64,000 bases of DNA from Haematobia irritans (taxonomy: Eukaryota > Arthropoda > Insecta > Diptera > Muscidae): the NCBI RefSeq assembly GCF_050003625.1, contig NC_134397.1, positions 279,428,070 to 279,492,069 of the forward strand, in the 5' to 3' direction. The notes below the pieces were generated by a model, which was not told the origin of the DNA, made no database searches, and was given only the letters and a program-made list of their open reading frames with translations. The translations under genes and the position numbers were made by a program. Shown here piece by piece: positions 36,394 to 48,036 of the stretch (its first letter is position 1; each line of letters opens with the position of its first letter).

Positions 36394-38208
36394 AAATTTC
36401 ATTAAATTGTATTCGTGGATGATTCCTTTATAAATAATTTTCGAAATAAATGATATCGTCTACATATATGTAAATAGGATTCATAAATATTAGCACAATA
36501 TTACGATTTTAATTCCATATCGACTTTACGACTTTTCCGGGGAAAAGTGAATAACGCGATTTTGGCCATGGTCAATTTGAGTCGATTTTCAAAAATATTA
36601 AAGTAAATTAGTCATATTTGAGGACCGACTTTTCGACATTTTTTGACAGAAATTCGATTATATCTATAGTAAATAGGACTTATGCGTAGATTGGTTTTGG
36701 GAGATCTAACCCAATCCCCCTCTGGGATCAAACAGATTTATAACCGAAGTACCAAAATTAAAAATCCTATTTGTTAGCCCAAATTGTGGTGTAATTATTT
36801 TTTTTTCGAATTTTGAAATGTCAATCATATGTTTATCAGCGATCAACACGATCAGATTTAGTGACGGTCTAATGTGTGTGACCATATGGTGACGCAGGTA
36901 CTGTCCGGGTTAAGCTTCGTTTTGGTTTTGGGGGCTGAGTTTTGTTGCATTCGTATTTTCAAGCACTATTTACTATAAGACCATGTTTGTTTAATTCCTA
37001 CACTGAAAACCCAGATTTTTCTTCTCTGAGGAATGAAAGTTTTCTTTTGAAGCTAAGAAATCTTTAACAGCAAATAACAAAAGATTAGAAAAATCTTTTC
37101 TTGGCCCTCAATTCGGATTTATTTGCCCTAATAGAAAAATTATATTAAAGGCAAATGTTGTCGGTTATCTAAAAGTTCGTTCGGATTCTCACACATCAGT
37201 ATCTAATATACAGTCATCAAACGGATTTGGGGTGCATTTCATTCTGCGTTTGAGTTCCGTGGTCAAATAAATTATTATCGACTGATAAATATATTGGATA
37301 TGATGCATTTTTCTCTTATGTAGCGCATATCATAACCAGATTGCGTATATTAGTCATATTAATATTCGTACGAAGATTAAATCTTTATCAAATGTATTTG
37401 CTTAAATTTTGGGAACTGTAGTCAACCATTCATATGCCCGTTGAGTCAGACATTTAGTTGACAACTTCTCATAAAGCAGGCAGGCAACCACCAGCAGCTA
37501 CAATAACATTTCCAGCAAACAATGAATGTCAGTCACCAGCCTGTGAATGAAATTTGTTTGCATTTTTTTGCCAATCGCCAAAAGCTACGTTTAAACATTC
37601 ACCAATGTACATAAATATGGACATATGAGGCAATTTACGAGATAGATATCCGAAAATATGACCAAGTTCCATTGCGAGAACGAACGATTGGTCACCCACG
37701 CACAATAGACCACACCAAAATACAAAAGGGATTCAAGGGATGCTGTTAACCATTCCTCTCGCTTATGTGTACTTGTGGTGCGGGCGGGTTATTGCTGTAA
37801 TTGTCGCAAGTATTAAAAAGGTCAAATTTGGAATTTGTAATTAAATATGGTTGGTCACGTCTGATTTGCCAACACATCTCCGTGGTCTTTCATGGCAATT
37901 TATTCGAATATTCTCCTTCAAGCAATGTTAAGTAAATCTCTTCAGAGTCAATAACATTGAAATTCTCTAAATGCCACGTAAAAAAATAGACAAAAATTTA
38001 GACTTAGAAGAAATGTGCAAAATTTAAGAAGGATTTTTTTCCTTCTTGATGAAATTGTTTGGAAAATGAGAAAGGAATTTCCCAGGAGCATGATTCAGCA
38101 CTGTATATGGTTAATTACGTCTTACCACGAGTATAAAGGTATTTGCACACAGAAAAGAAGCATGACAGGTTCCGAAGAGCAAAATAACAATGCTATGGAA
38201 ATTCGCTC
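36394..38208. other. Non-coding stretch
   Basis: Apart from a repeat-like start at 37011 (CACTGAAAACCCAGATTTTTC) with no matching end found, I see nothing that supports a gene or RNA. Confidence 0.4.
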
Positions 38209-38210
38209 TA

Positions 38211-39510
38211 AAGGGTGATACGGTCAAAATTTGGTCAAGGGAAAACGCGTGTAAATCGGTGAAATCGTTTATTTAAAAAATCAAATTAAATTTCTTTTTC
38301 AAGTTCAATTTGTATAAAATTCAGGAAAAATATTCAGTTAGGCTTTCGCTTTTCCAAATCCGAATTGCCGGGCCTCACGCTTGACACCTGCCATCAGATT
38401 TTGTACAGCCACCTTGTCCACCTTCTTCGCCGCAGAAAGCCAGTTTGCCTTGAACTGCTGCTCGTCTTTAGCAGTTTTTTTGGTCTTCTTTAGATTCCGC
38501 TTGACAATAGCCCAGTATTTCTCAATTGGGCGGAGCTCTGGCGTGTTAGGAGGGTTCTTGTCCTTGGGAACCACCTGCACGTTGTTGGCGGCGTACCACT
38601 CCATGGCCTTTTTACCGTAATGGCAAGATGCCAAATCCGGCCAAAACAGTACGGAACAACCGTGTTTCTTCAGGAAAGGCAGCAGACGTTTATTCAAACA
38701 CTCTTTCACGTAAATTTCTTGGTTGACAGTCCCGGAAGCTATGAAAATGCTGCTATTCAAGCCACAGGTACAGATGGCTTGCCAAACCAGATATTTCTTT
38801 GCGAACTTTGACAGTTTTATGTTCTTGAAAATATCTGCTACCTTTCCCCTTCCTTTTGCCGTATAAAATTCCTGTCCCGGAAGCTGCTTGTAGTCGGCTT
38901 TGACGTAGGTTTCGTCGTCCATTACCACGCAGTCAAACTTCGTCAGCATCGTCGTGTACAGCCTCCGGGATCGCGCTTTGGCCATCGTATTTTGTTTATC
39001 ATCGCGATTTGAAGCCACTACCTTCTTGTAAGTCGATAGTCCGGCTCGTTTTTTGGCTCGATGCACGGTTGTAGACGATACACCCAGCTTATTTGCGGCA
39101 TCTCAGAGAGAGAGGTTAGGGTTTCGCTTGAAACTACCGGCAACTCTCTTTGTCGTCTCAGCGGCTTCCGGTTTTCGATTTCCCCCCGATCCAGACTTCC
39201 TGGCTGTCGACAAACGTTCCCAAAACACTTTAATTACATTTGTAACGGTTGATTTGGCAGCTTTTAGCGATTTTGCCAGCTTTGCGTGCGAGTAGCTCGG
39301 ATTTTCGCGATGCGCGAGCAAAATTTTGATACGCTGCTCTTCTTGCTTGGACGACATTTTGACAACTGAAGAGTGAATTCCAAAATCAAAATAGGAGCAA
39401 CATTCTACACACACACACCTTCAAAATGAGGGGTGTTCAGGTTTTTTAAATGCAAAATTGAAAGAAATACGTTAAGTTTATATTGACCAAATTTTGACCG
39501 TATCATCCTT
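38211..39510 (-). mobile_element. Tc1/mariner element of DD37E type, nearly intact
   Basis: Exactly 1300 bp, flanked by TA (38209-38210 and 39511-39512). Ends are AAGGGTGATACGGTCAAAAT on the left and, read inward from the right, AAGGATGATACGGTCAAAAT. These inverted repeats of about 27 bp differ at one base. It carries a single transposase gene on the minus strand that is full length apart from one nonsense codon. Confidence 0.9.
38338..39357 (-). pseudogene. DD37E transposase with one in-frame stop
   Basis: Starting at the ATG at 39357 the frame runs about 339 codons to the stop at 38338-38340, broken only by TGA at 39103-39105. N-terminal helix-turn-helix: SHAKLAKSLKAAKSTVTNVI. A second HTH follows the stop: DAANKLGVSSTTVHRAKKRA. 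Catalytic residues are VVMDDETYVKADY (Asp), LFWPDLASCHYG (Asp) and LRPIEKYWAIVKR (Glu). Thirty-seven residues separate the second and third, giving DD37E, as in the ITmD37E/TRT-type elements of insects. The TGA sits where Arg (CGA) would fit, so a single CpG-type C-to-T change may explain it. The rest of the frame is clean, suggesting recent activity. Start chosen because it directly precedes the HTH; the upstream codons to 39414 look like leader. Confidence 0.85.
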
Positions 39511-39668
39511 TAGCCGGCGATGAAACATGTATAGGCCTGTGTCCACAAAACCTCATATATACAACATTTTCACTTCAAATGAGAAATTTTTCAAATCAAA
39601 TAAATCCTTTTGCAAATGAAACCGAAGCACGTAAGAAAGTAACACAACGAAATTTTAAACAAAAAGTA

Positions 39669-40543
39669 CACACAAAAAATAATACATTTATTTTATGAAT
39701 AGTGTTCACGAAAATTTTCCAAACACGGAATTTATAAATTGTATGAAAAAAATTCATAAATTAAAAAATACAGGTTTTCATTGACTACGAATGTATGCAT
39801 AATATTAATGAAATTTTTAATATTATAAATTAAGTAGACATATTTTTCCATATTGAAAAATATGTTCTTTTACATAATATGTAAATGTATACCAAAAACG
39901 TAATGCATTAAATGTAACTTTTCTTTTGGATTTTCCCCTAATTCGTAATGCCTGTGTAATTGGTCAAAATTTATGAGTCCATTTATTAAAAACTGCATTA
40001 AAGTCCAGCAAGTAAAGAACATAATTTTATACTACTTATAAACATGAGCACCAACGCTTCCAGTTAATTAATCAAATTGTTTTAATTTGTCAAGCTTTTC
40101 CAGCAATAAATAATCAGAAATTGTTGTGCTTTTTAAGGAACGAATGGACGTATTTTGTTGGTGCTCCCATTATAAATCATCTTTTCTGAAGATCGAATCA
40201 CGACGGCGACTCAAACTGAACTGAAAAAACCAAACACCACAAAGACACGTGTTGCCTTCAAAAACGTTATGTATGTTGTTTTTTTTTTTCTCGTATTATA
40301 TTGTATATATATGAGAGAAACTCTATGTTGTGGCTCTCTCACGCTAAGAGAAACCCATTATTTTTGGATATATTATGTAAAGTTTCATTAATTTTATGAA
40401 AGAGTTCATGCATATTATTAAAAATGTCATATTTTAATAACAAGTATTTACGAAAAAATATTTTACGTAAACGCTCATCTATTATATGGAAGAATCCATA
40501 CATTTTTAAAAATGTACAAATTCATATTTTATTTGTGTGTGTG
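39669..40543. mobile_element. MITE-like element, family G
   Basis: Starts CACACAAAAAATAATACATT after TA (39667-39668) and ends ATTTGTGTGTGTG before TA (40544-40545). Both ends are followed inward by AAATAA/ATTTAT and TATGAA words, so the element is a loose foldback. No coding sequence. Ends are low-complexity, so the call is tentative. Confidence 0.45.
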
Positions 40544-40876
40544 TGTATATAGTTCACTTATTTTTTCTATAGCAATTTGATTTTAGAGATTCATTTGATT
40601 TTAAAATTAAAAATAGTTTAATTTGATTTGAAAAAATTTCAATTGATTTTCAAAAGGATTCTTTCGATTTGAAAAAGGTTTCATTTGAAGTGATTGTATA
40701 GACCGATCCCCTGATTTTTAATTCTTAAGCGCCTAAAACCGCAATCTTCATCTGGTTTACCATATATTTCAAATGTGATATTATTTTGGTACCATAAACA
40801 GGTATTCTAAATATGATTTATATTGATCCTCGCTTCAATTTACTCCACATACATTATCTCAAACAATTGTCCGTAC

Positions 40877-41315
40877 TAAAGGTGTGCACGTGACACGAAA
40901 TTGTCGTGATTCACGAAAATGTTCGTGACTCAGGCGTGATTCGGAGTCACGCTCATGGCAACGGCGTGAGTGTGCTTGAGCGTGATTAATAAACCAAAAT
41001 GTCGTGCGTGAGCGTGAATCACGAAAATATTATCTTCGCGAGTGTGCTTGAGTAAAGATTTACGCTCACGAAAATAATCCCGCTCACCAACATTAAATTC
41101 ATTTACAATTTTAGTGACACCTGGGATGTTAAGAGTGTAATAACGCTCTCGATTTTAATAATACTCATATTTTCAGACAAGTCGCTAAGGTAAATTACTC
41201 AAAAAATTTTCTTTTCGTGAGTGTGCGTGAGTCCTACCAAACAATATCGTGCGTGAGTAAGATTTTTCCGTCGTGAGTGTGCGTGAGCAAAATATTACTC
41301 ACGTACACACCTCTA
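40877..41315. mobile_element. hAT-type MITE packed with CGTGAG/CTCACG motifs
   Basis: Flanked by GTCCGTAC at 40869-40876 and 41316-41323, a perfect 8-bp duplication. Ends are TAAAGGTGTGCACGTGA and TCACGTACACACCTCTA. The 439-bp interior contains more than fifteen copies of CGTGAG/GCGTGAGTGTGC or their complements in both orientations, a dense version of hAT subterminal repeats. There is no coding sequence. Confidence 0.9.
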
Positions 41316-41833
41316 GTCCGTACACCACACCATTGCATCTCAGAAACTAGGTCAATGTTAAACAGACAAGATCGTCATTTTATACCGGTTTTTCTGTTTG
41401 GTATAGAATTTTCTATAGAAATAACATTTTGACAAAATTTTTATAGAAATAAAATTTTGATAAAGGATTGACAAATTTTTCTATATACATATAAGATCTT
41501 TTGTTTAATAGTATTTTTGGTAAAATTTTCTCCAAATTAGGCTCGAGTGGCAACTGTGGCTGAAAGACCCATTTGAGTGGCATATTTTTTTTCGGCATTA
41601 TAATCCGCCGTTTATATTATTTTTAATTTTAGATGTGAAGACTATGAGTTCAAGTTGAGAATTTCAAGCGGTTCGGATACAAATTTCACATTCTAGATGT
41701 TAAATATGATAAATGTGTCCATTTGTAACCTAACCTGCATATATACGGCCATTATGGGATTGTGAATGTATATGTATACGCAAAATTCTTTAGAGCTCAC
41801 ATATAGATAAGTAAATTTCAATTGGGTCGGATG

Positions 41834-42718
41834 CAGCGTTGATTTCTAATTTTTAAATTTGGTCCGATGGTCGGACCAACCGGAATTTGGCCCATTTTGG
41901 TCCATTTTCATAAATTTGGTGAAATTTATGATTTTTATATTTTAAAAATCTATCACATATTCAATAATATACATAAAAATATTGCCGTGAGCCAAAGTAC
42001 GAATGCGAATTTTGCTTAGCATAGAAGACGTTTTTTTCCTTGTCCAAAGTCTATAAACTTTTCAATGAAGTCGGTTTGTCCTTATAGTTCGATTCGACAT
42101 AGTGATTCGACATAAAATTGGGTATCCTAACATGAAAGAAAATTTCGTTTTACTATAGCCATTTTAATACTCCTGAAAAAATATAAAAATTAATGAAATA
42201 TTGTTGCCGTTTTGTTGACGTTGAAGCTTTTAAAAATAGGAGGTGTCTTTCAACACATTATTTTAAAGTCGTTTTTTACTTGAAACATAAAATAATTTTC
42301 ACTTGTAGTAAAAAGGAATTGTGACGTAAATGTGTCCTCACTTCTATTCTCTGCTTCTTTGGCTCGGAATCAATACCAAAATCATGAGCGTAAAGACAAA
42401 ATCTTTGGAGCCGTGAATGCTTTTTTTCAGTTTGGAAATAAGAAACCATTTCAATCACAGAAAATCGAATGAAAATTTCGCGTTGATGTCAACTAAAATA
42501 GACTTTCAAATTCGACCTTTTCAAAAAGTAAATTTTTTCAAATTTAAATAAAAAAGTTGAAAAGTATTTTACTTTTTTAATAAAAGCAATATGTACAACA
42601 ATAAAATATTTTTTAAAGCATTTTTCTTCGAAATTGGAAATTTGGTCCGCTGGAGGGAATTTTAGTCCTATTTTGGAAAAATTTTGGTCCAAAATAAAAT
42701 TTCGTTGTGGCAACGCTG
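41834..42718. mobile_element. hAT-type element carrying a nested MITE
   Basis: Flanked by GTCGGATG at 41826-41833 and 42719-42726. Ends are CAGCGTTG and CAACGCTG. TTTGGTCC-type words repeat inside both ends (41865-41915 and 42635-42700). The middle holds a copy of MITE family E (about 41966-42437), inserted later. Confidence 0.85.
41966..42437 (+). mobile_element. MITE family E, copy 3, nested
   Basis: It shares AAAATATTGCCGTGAG, TTTTGCTTAGCATAGAAGAC and CCTTGTCCAAAGTC with 6235-6723. It ends near TGCTTTTTTTCAGT. The ends are decayed. Confidence 0.6.
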
Positions 42719-42726
42719 GTCGGATG

Positions 42727-44200
42727 ACCCAAATGCGCAATTAATGCATTTCCATGAGGATATATAAATACGAACCATAGTTTAAATACATATCATAAGA
42801 AAGAACGATTAGCAGAATAATTGATCGAATGGATATTGTAGTACCCACCCTTATATACATATTTACTTACCGAGAACGAAATCTATTTGAAATGTCTTCG
42901 TAATCATTCATCATTTGCTTACTCATTAATATTTCCTCCTCTCATCCTCCCTCTCTCATATTCTTTGCAATGTTTTTTTTTTGCTAATTGCTTAAATCCG
43001 AGAGTTGGGCCACATTTTCTTTATTTGTTTATCTGCTTAACTTTTGTTGCTGTTTCATTCATTCTTCAATTGTTTTTGTTGTTGTTTTTTTTTTATTCTG
43101 AGTTAGGCATTTTCTTACTGTTGCTGCGAGTTGTTGTTGCTGGTGATGGTAAGTGTCATCATTCTATTTTCCTCATTCGGATGCCACCACCCACCCCTTT
43201 CCCAAACATTGACTATGGATGAAATTCTGTCGCGCCTTAACTTGAGACATTTTTATTACTTTTCAACTGTTTACCCATTCGTCTGACCGACTAATCATGG
43301 TGTAGCCGGTAACATTTTGTCATTCGTTGCAAAAAAAAAAATGGATCCATTGAGATAAAGTTCGGAGAATTCGATTGTTGACATTGTTTTGTGGTGGCAT
43401 GCTTGGGTGAACATTCGATATTTGAATGAGTGTATAACACTGAAATAGTTTGAAGGTTCAGTAGTAAGAAAGACATTTTGAAATAGGAATTGCAAAGGGA
43501 GAGGGGCTCGCTTTGCAATTCCTATTGAAACCTAAAAGTACCATTTCGGGATTCATAGGTCCTTATTTCCAGTCGATATATCTGCGCCATATTTGAACCG
43601 TTATTAATCAATTGGTATAAAAATACCCCCACCGACATCATTTTGAACAAATTGCGGTATTATTAAATCCTAAACCACCATGTGGAAAGGTCTACGTGAA
43701 AATGCGCTTTAATAAAAAAAGTAGGTCTCGGAACTCACAACCAGAATCACATTCTGAGTTGATGCAATCCAAGCATTTCGCCTTTCCACCCATTTCTTAT
43801 TCGCAAGAAAAACTTCGAAATTTACAACTCATCACCATAGGATCGTTATGTGGTAGTGTTGCCAGGTTTGGGGGTTTTAACACATCGAAATATGGATTTC
43901 CGACTATATAAAATAAAATGATAATCGCGCCTTCAATAATGAAGCCATTGGTTCTGAAATTTGGCACAGATGTTTTGTCTGCAAACAGGTCAACTTGAAA
44001 ATTGGGCTATATCGGTAGGGTTTTTATGTAGCCCCAATTTGAACCGGTCCCTGATTTTATTACTGAAATTAGAGGTATTTAAGGTCCACAAAGAGGTGTA
44101 CCGACTATATTGTGTATCGGTCCAGTTTTTGGTATACACTTAATGTACTTGGTTCATCGGCATGGATTCTTTAAGAAAATTCAAGCCATTTGAAAATTCA
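42727..44200. other. Non-coding stretch
   Basis: Pyrimidine-rich DNA at 42930-43140 gives long hydrophobic frames with no domain. No gene is supported. Confidence 0.4.
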
Positions 44201-44527
44201 AGCCATTTATTAGTAGACACAGCAGATAAGGCTCCAAAAACAACAATTCTGCTCAAAAAGGGAAAGCCGTCAAATTGTCTGCTATTTTTAGCTCGTTTAC
44301 ACTGAAACTTAAAACTTAGGTGCTAACACAATAAAAAAAAAACAACAATACACTAAAAAAAGTTAGTGTATTGTTGTTTTTTTTTTTATTGTGTTAGCAC
44401 CTAAGTTTTAAGTTTCAGTGTAAACGAGCTAAAAATAGCAGACAATGTGACGGCTTTCCCTTTTTTTTTGAGCATAATTGTTGTTTTTGGAGCCTTATCT
44501 GCTGTGTCTACTAATAAATGGCTTGAA
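44201..44527. mobile_element. Foldback element, ~160-bp arms with a 5-6-nt loop
   Basis: The left arm (about 44201-44352) runs from AAGCCATTTATTAGTAGACAC to ACAACAATACACTAA. The right arm (about 44359-44527) is its near-perfect reverse complement, from TTAGTGTATTGTTGT to CTACTAATAAATGGCTTG. I counted one substitution and small A/T-run length differences. The arms could form a very long hairpin. It lies directly beside a MITE A copy that was itself split by the retrotransposon at 44552. Confidence 0.85.
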
Positions 44528-44586
44528 AAAAAAGTTAACTCACTATTTCACAATCCCACGGCGGCGGGTTCTACGCACCGGATTGA

Positions 44587-47500
44587 CCCGATGGATACCA
44601 GCCATCGGCCAGCGGCTGCCACCTCAGTGTACGTGTTGTCTCGTCCATTTTTTCGTGTTGGAGAAGGTGCATCCCGGGGAGCCTTCTCCGCCTGTTTTTG
44701 GTCCGAGCCGGGATAGAGGAAAACCCCGGACCATGGTACTGTGCCGTCTGCCGAAATCGAATTCACCATCGCTCGGTTTCGGTGAGGTGTAACCGGTGCA
44801 TGGAATGGGTGCACTTCCGGAATTGCTCCGGCCTAACATCGCTGCGGGTGTATAGTCAAACTGACTTCGTGGCAGGATGCTGTGCCAATGACAGCAGCAG
44901 TGGGTCATCTGATTATGTGACCCCACCGACTTCTCCCGCACAACAATATTCTCCGCCGCAGCATCTTACACCGAATATTGTGGTACCAGTTCCGGAGAGT
45001 GCATCATTTTTGCAATTTAATTGCAACGGGCTCCGTGGTAAGATTAGTGAGATCGTAGACTTTATGAATCGGAAAAGGATAAGGGTCGCGGCGATCCAGG
45101 AAACAAAGCTGAATCCCACCTGCAGCCTACGACATTGTGATGGGTACAATGTCCTACGGAAGGATCGCACAAGAAATGGAGGTGGTGGCCTGGCTTTCAT
45201 ATTACACCGTTCCGTGCAGTATAGACCTATCACGCTTGTGCTAGACACTAATGACCCGTACATGGAATGTATGGGGGTAGCAGTTAAGTGTGGGGCTGCC
45301 GAGATAGAGCTATACAATGTGTACATACCGCCGGTTGGTAGCTGTGCTCCTGGTTATAGCCCAAACATTGAGTGGTTGTTGAGCGGGCATAACCGATTGG
45401 TTCTAGGAGATTTTAATGCCCACCATGAACTTTGGCATTCTCTCCTGGGTAATGACCAGAGGGGCATAGCTTTGGCAGAGCAGATAGACGACTCCACATT
45501 TTGCACGGTGAACGAAGAGGCCCCCACGAGAATTATGGGTGACTGCAGCAGTTCGCCAGATTTATCGTTAGCATCGCCTGGTCTGATAAATGACGTCTCC
45601 TGGCAACCCGTCATTTCATTGGGTTCGGACCACCTCCCCATAATTCTCACCATCAACCGACCCTCCGATTTCATAACCTCTGAACGCCGGACGTTTATTA
45701 ATCAAAAGAAAGCCAACTGGGAAGGCTTCAGAGAATACACCGATCGCCGCTTCAGTGAGCTCCCGTCCCCCTCACATGTTCATGTTGCCCAGAGGGAGTT
45801 CCGGGACATCATCAACGCAGCAGCCGCTCGCTTCATACCCGCTGGTCGAATTGCCCAGGTGAGGCCCAACTTCCCAGCCGAAGCGGCGGGACTCGCAGAC
45901 GAGCGTGATGAACGCCGTCGTGCTAACCCTGCTGATCCTAGAATCAGAGAACTAAATCTAGAGATTAGTAAGATAGTCGACGAGCACAAGCGGAACACTT
46001 GGTTAGAGCACCTGAAGCAATGTAACTTAGGAACAGGAACTGGTAAATTGTGGTCAACAGTTAGAGCCCTCTCGAACCCCTCCACAAGGGATGATGGGAT
46101 TTCAGTCACATTTGGCGACGTGACTGTGACTGATCCGTAGAGGTGCGCCAAATACTTCAACCGACAGTTTGTCGAGCATCCCGAGAGTGATAGAGCGAAA
46201 AGGAGAGCCACCCGTCGTGTACGTGGTCTCCGAGCCGATGACACTCCACAATTTACTGCAGCCGAAGTTACCAATGTCATCAACAGCGCGAAACCATCTA
46301 AGGCGCTGGGCCCTGACGGAATTTCAATGCTAATGCTGAAGCATCTGGGAATACTGGGAGTTGAGTACCTGACCAGACTCCTCAATTTGTCTTTGGAATC
46401 ACACATTATACCCGATGTCTGGAAAATGGGAAGGGTGATTCCACTACTGAAACCGGGCAAAGATTCGAGCAAAGGTGAATCGTACAGACCGATATCCCTT
46501 CTTTCGCCAGTAGCCAAGACACTTGAGGCATTACTCCTCCCCAGCCTTGTGGAGAATTTTCCAGCTGCCCACCATCAACATGGATTCCGTAAGGTACATA
46601 GTACGACAACAGCCTTACATGCCATTTCGACACATATTAATAAGGGACTTAACCAGCCCAGGCCGTGTCAAAGGACGGTCCTCGTGGCGCTTGACCTATC
46701 GAAAGCATTCGATACGGTCAACCATGCCACATTATTTGAGGACATCGAGAATACGTCCCTACCGGCAGGAGCGAAGCGTTGGGTGCTGAATTATATGTGT
46801 GGACGCCAGTCGTACGTGGAATTCAGGGACAGAAAGTCAAGACCGCGTAGAGTTAAACAGGGAGTTCCCCAAGGTGGGGTGATATCTCCGGCACTGTTTA
46901 ACCTCTACATGTCCTCGATTCCACCCCCTCCTGACGGCGTCGAGATTGTATCATATGCGGATGACTGTACAATCTTGGCATCTGGGCCCAATGTTGATGA
47001 CATTTGCGATCGGTTGAACGTCTACATAGCTAATCTTACCAGTTATTTCACTGCGAGAAACTTGAGGATATCCCCCACCAAATCCTCAGCCACACTATTT
47101 ACTACATGGACGGCAGAAGTGCGCAGGCAGTTGAATATCAGAGTCGATGGAGTAATAATTCCGACCACAAATTACCCCAAGATTCTTGGGGTCACATTCG
47201 ACAGCCTTTTTAGGTCATCTGCCTATGCCACTGCAATTTGTAATAAGCTCCGTGGTAGAAAACAGGTCCTCAAGTCACTAGCCGGCAGTACTTGGGGTGC
47301 GGACAAAGAAACCTTGCTAACTACTTATAAGGCAATTGGCCGGTCAGTGGTAAACTATGCAGCGCCAGTGTGGACACCGCAGACCAGTGATACGCAGTGG
47401 AATAACATACAAACCTGCCAGAACGCTGCTCTTAGAACTGCGACTGGGTGTCTCCGCAGCACACCCCTGGATCACCTTTATGTGGAGACAAAGATCATCC

Positions 47501-48036
47501 CTGTGCGAAGACACAACTACATGTTGTCAAAGCAGTATCTCCTGGGTTGTTATCGCAGTAATCATCCAAACCACCATCTTATGGATACACAACCACCACC
47601 CAGGAACGTAAGGGTTGATATACATAATCTAGAGCGCGAGATCCAGCGCTATAAAAGAGAGCCTCTAGATCAAGCAGCGTACCAGGCAGGTTTGAACAGG
47701 ATTCATGAGGATACTGTAGCTGAAGCGGTGAGAAGCTACAAGGTTAATCCTGTTCTTGGAGTCCGACCACCGCCCATAGCACCGGAGGAAAGAGACCTCC
47801 CACGGCAGACTAGGGTAGTTTTGGCCCAATTAAGATCAGGCAAGTGCAGCCGCCTCAATTCCTACTTATCGGTGATTGATAGCAGCGTAGCTGACGTTTG
47901 TCCAATTTGTAACCAAGGGCCACACGACACGCGTCATCTTTTCTCTTGCCCAGCCAAACCAACCCGACTTACCACCAGATCACTCTGGACACACCCCATC
48001 TTAGTCGCAGAGTTCCTTGATCTGCCAACAAGCTGA
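44587..48036 (+). pseudogene. Retrotransposon ORF: 2A-like, zinc finger, endonuclease, RT, CCHC; one stop
   Basis: One frame is open from 44587 to 48036 except for TAG at 46138-46140. Order of parts: a 2A-like peptide (ending NPGP at 44722-44733); a Cys/His zinc finger (WYCAVC, RCNRCMEWVH); an apurinic-type endonuclease (FNCNGLRGK near 45015, IQETKLNP, LGDFNAHHELWHS near 45402, SLGSDHLPI near 45618). After the TAG come the reverse transcriptase (KALGPDGIS, LLSPVAKTLEALL, LDLSKAFDTVNH, VPQGGVISPALFN, YADDCTI near 46952) and a C-terminal zinc knuckle (CPICNQGPHDTRHLFSCP). No RNase H domain is seen. No ATG precedes the 2A motif in frame; the first codons may be reached by other means. This layout fits the jockey/CR1-like group; I do not assign a clade. 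The element is inactive unless the TAG is suppressed. Confidence 0.85.
44680..44733 (+). other. 2A-like ribosome-skipping motif in the retrotransposon
   Basis: The frame reads LLRLFLVRAGIEENPGP, followed by Trp. The last eight residues fit the 2A consensus (Asp/Gly-Val/Ile-Glu-x-Asn-Pro-Gly-Pro), and the upstream residues are hydrophobic and helical as in known 2A peptides. 2A-like peptides are known at the start of some non-LTR retrotransposon ORFs in trypanosomes and sea urchins. Pro instead of Trp is the usual residue after NPG; here NPG is followed by Pro, then Trp. Confidence 0.6.

Noticed and set aside
44698..44814. Several overlapping short frames on both strands at the 5' end of the retrotransposon
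   Set aside because: They are shadows of the single long ORF; only the frame with the 2A-like motif and zinc finger continues into the endonuclease.
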